NCBI GenBank assembly: GCA_903825065.1 | Contig: CAIJZG010000223.1 | Span: 1 to 8,419 of the forward strand | Reading direction: 5' to 3' | Length of the DNA stretch: 8,419 nt | DNA from: an uncultured Bacteroidota bacterium | GTDB taxonomy: Bacteria > Bacteroidota > Bacteroidia > Chitinophagales > Chitinophagaceae | In this document: one piece after another, positions 7,296 to 8,419 of the stretch | How the letters are laid out: each line of letters starts with the position of its first letter | How positions within the stretch are numbered: position 1 is the first letter of the stretch | Notes under the pieces: model-generated | The model's database searches: none | The model's input: only the letters and a program-made list of their open reading frames with translations | What the model was told of the DNA's origin: nothing | Made by a program: the position numbers and the translations under genes

Positions 7296-8189
7296 ATGAA
7301 AAAAGTTTTTATACCACTACTTTTAGTTATGCCTTTCATTTTTTTTCATTCATGTAAAAGAGAAATGAATACTCGAGCTATAAATACTGAAGAAAAAAAA
7401 TATTCTGATTCTGAATTAGTAATAATTTTTTCTTCTTTAGGAAAATTTCACAATGATGGTTTAGATTCCATATATACTTTTCTAGAAAGTAAAAAAGCTT
7501 TAATCAATAGTATCCCTAATAATATTGAAAAGCGGAATTTGATTTACTCGTTGATTAATCAATCCCTTCATAAATTCATAAATGATCATCTACACAATAC
7601 CGAAACAAATATTGATGACATATTGAATAGTTTATTTAATGGAAATACAGTTAATCTTTATGGGAAAGATATTGTTACACAAGTAACAACATCAAAAAGA
7701 AATATTGTTTTTTCACCAACTTATCTGGCATTATTAAATAAAGTCGATAGTTTAATAAATATAAATGCAAAAGAATATGCATACAATATTTTGGTGACAG
7801 AAAACTTACAATCGCTTGACGATAATTTTGAAAAAATGCAGTTTATTGCAAGTGCGAGCATTGCATTTAACTCCACTAATTATTGGAATGCTAATCTTAG
7901 AAAATGGAATTATTTATTAAATAATAATTACGTGGAAAAAACAAATATGTCAGTACCAGCAAATCCGAATAAAACAGGAAACGATATTGGCAAAGCTGAT
8001 GTTTCTGGTATAATTTATGGTGGCGTAATAGGATGTGGCCTAGGTGCATTTGGGGGAAGTATAATACTCCCTGGTATTGGAACTGTTACTGGATGTGCAG
8101 GAGTTGGTGCATTAGGAGCTCTTACTGGCGGCTTAGGAAATTCTGCAAAAACCGCAGTTGATAAATTTGTAGATTGGCTTACGAATTAA
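7296..8189 (+). CDS. Putative lipoprotein with glycine-zipper C-terminus (unknown function)
   Basis: From ATG 7296 the protein has 297 residues. It starts with a lipoprotein signal peptide MKKVFIPLLLVMPFIFFHSC, with Cys20 as the likely lipidated residue. An in-frame ATG at 7257 would place 13 polar residues before the signal and is rejected. Residues 21-230 are polar, rich in Asn, Lys and Ile, and probably helical, with no motif I recognise. Residues 236-282 switch to a hydrophobic, Gly-rich segment (GIIYGGVIGCGLGAFGG, then LPGIGTVTGCAGVGALGALTGG) with GxxxG-like spacing and two Cys (247, 267). This is typical of glycine-zipper helical hairpins that insert into membranes. The tail ends KTAVDKFVDWLTN. 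Such C-termini occur in Bacteroidota lipoproteins of unknown role and resemble pore-forming bacteriocin segments. The gene is conspicuously AT-rich compared with trpS or recG. A small two-helix protein follows 19 bases downstream. Confidence 0.85.
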   Translation: MKKVFIPLLLVMPFIFFHSCKREMNTRAINTEEKKYSDSELVIIFSSLGKFHNDGLDSIYTFLESKKALINSIPNNIEKRNLIYSLINQSLHKFINDHLHNTETNIDDILNSLFNGNTVNLYGKDIVTQVTTSKRNIVFSPTYLALLNKVDSLININAKEYAYNILVTENLQSLDDNFEKMQFIASASIAFNSTNYWNANLRKWNYLLNNNYVEKTNMSVPANPNKTGNDIGKADVSGIIYGGVIGCGLGAFGGSIILPGIGTVTGCAGVGALGALTGGLGNSAKTAVDKFVDWLTN

Positions 8190-8208
8190 ATTTTTAAAAC
8201 AAAATATC

Positions 8209-8379
8209 ATGTCAAGAGGTTTAAAAATAAAATTTGCATTAGTTTCTATCTCTATAATTATTTTTTGTTTTTTTGAGAAATATATTCTCAAACATGAAGT
8301 AACTTTTGAAACTGTTATGACTATCTTAGTTTGTATTTTACCAATAACAATTCTTTCGAAATTTTCTAAAAAAGAGTAA
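8209..8379 (+). CDS. Small protein with two hydrophobic segments (unknown function)
   Basis: ATG at 8209 opens a 56-residue frame ending in TAA at 8377-8379. The sequence starts MSRGLKIKFALVSISIIIF and has two hydrophobic segments, about 8-22 and 36-50, joined by the polar linker EKYILKHEVTFET. It ends SKFSKKE. This predicts a small two-pass inner-membrane protein with basic ends. The 19-base gap to the lipoprotein stop contains the A-rich stretch AAAACAAAAT, common before Bacteroidota genes, and suggests co-transcription and coupled function. No family is recognised. Its size and topology resemble small immunity or chaperone-like partners of membrane-active proteins, but that is inference only. 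The AT-rich base use matches the upstream gene. Confidence 0.6.
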   Translation: MSRGLKIKFALVSISIIIFCFFEKYILKHEVTFETVMTILVCILPITILSKFSKKE

Positions 8380-8419
8380 TCAAATTTTAAGTGTATTCTT
8401 GTTAACCCTAGGCTTCAGC

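Noticed and set aside
7259..7339. N-terminal extension of the minus-strand small membrane protein
   Set aside because: It would overlap the start of the divergent lipoprotein gene, and a suitable ATG exists at 7258.

Overview
The window looks like chromosomal DNA from a member of the Bacteroidota, probably close to the Chitinophagaceae. This rests on low G+C, A-rich regions instead of Shine-Dalgarno sites ahead of the genes, a very large secreted protein built from a DUF7948-like domain, SBBP propeller repeats and PKD domains, export signals of Bacteroidota style, and the sequence character of RecG and TrpS. The family-level placement is recognition from memory, not a search result.

Left part (1-4997, minus strand). 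recG encodes the branched-DNA helicase. Seventeen bases after its stop codon begins a long secreted or surface protein, which runs off the left edge after 956 codons without a stop. Both genes appear to start at codons other than ATG. The conserved RecG N-terminus extends upstream of the only standard start codon (GTG at 4946), and the surface protein's signal peptide is preceded only by TTG or ATT.

Middle part (4998-6841, plus strand). Divergently from recG run trpS (tryptophanyl-tRNA synthetase) and a deoxynucleoside kinase of the dCK/dGK type. The pair ends in a textbook intrinsic terminator. A Bacteroidota-like -7 element lies only 4 bases before the trpS ATG, which suggests a leaderless or nearly leaderless message.

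Right part (6842-8419). This is accessory in character. A short G+C-rich, foldable intergenic patch (about 6838-6925) has no convincing ORF. It is followed by a small minus-strand membrane protein with a CxC...CxxC zinc-ribbon-like tail. Then comes a very AT-rich plus-strand pair: a lipoprotein with a glycine-zipper C-terminus and, 19 bases later, a 56-residue protein with two hydrophobic segments. I recognise no characterised family for these three proteins. The last two could be a membrane-active effector with a small partner or immunity protein, but that is only a hypothesis from architecture.

There are no tRNA, rRNA, CRISPR or insertion-sequence features that I can support.
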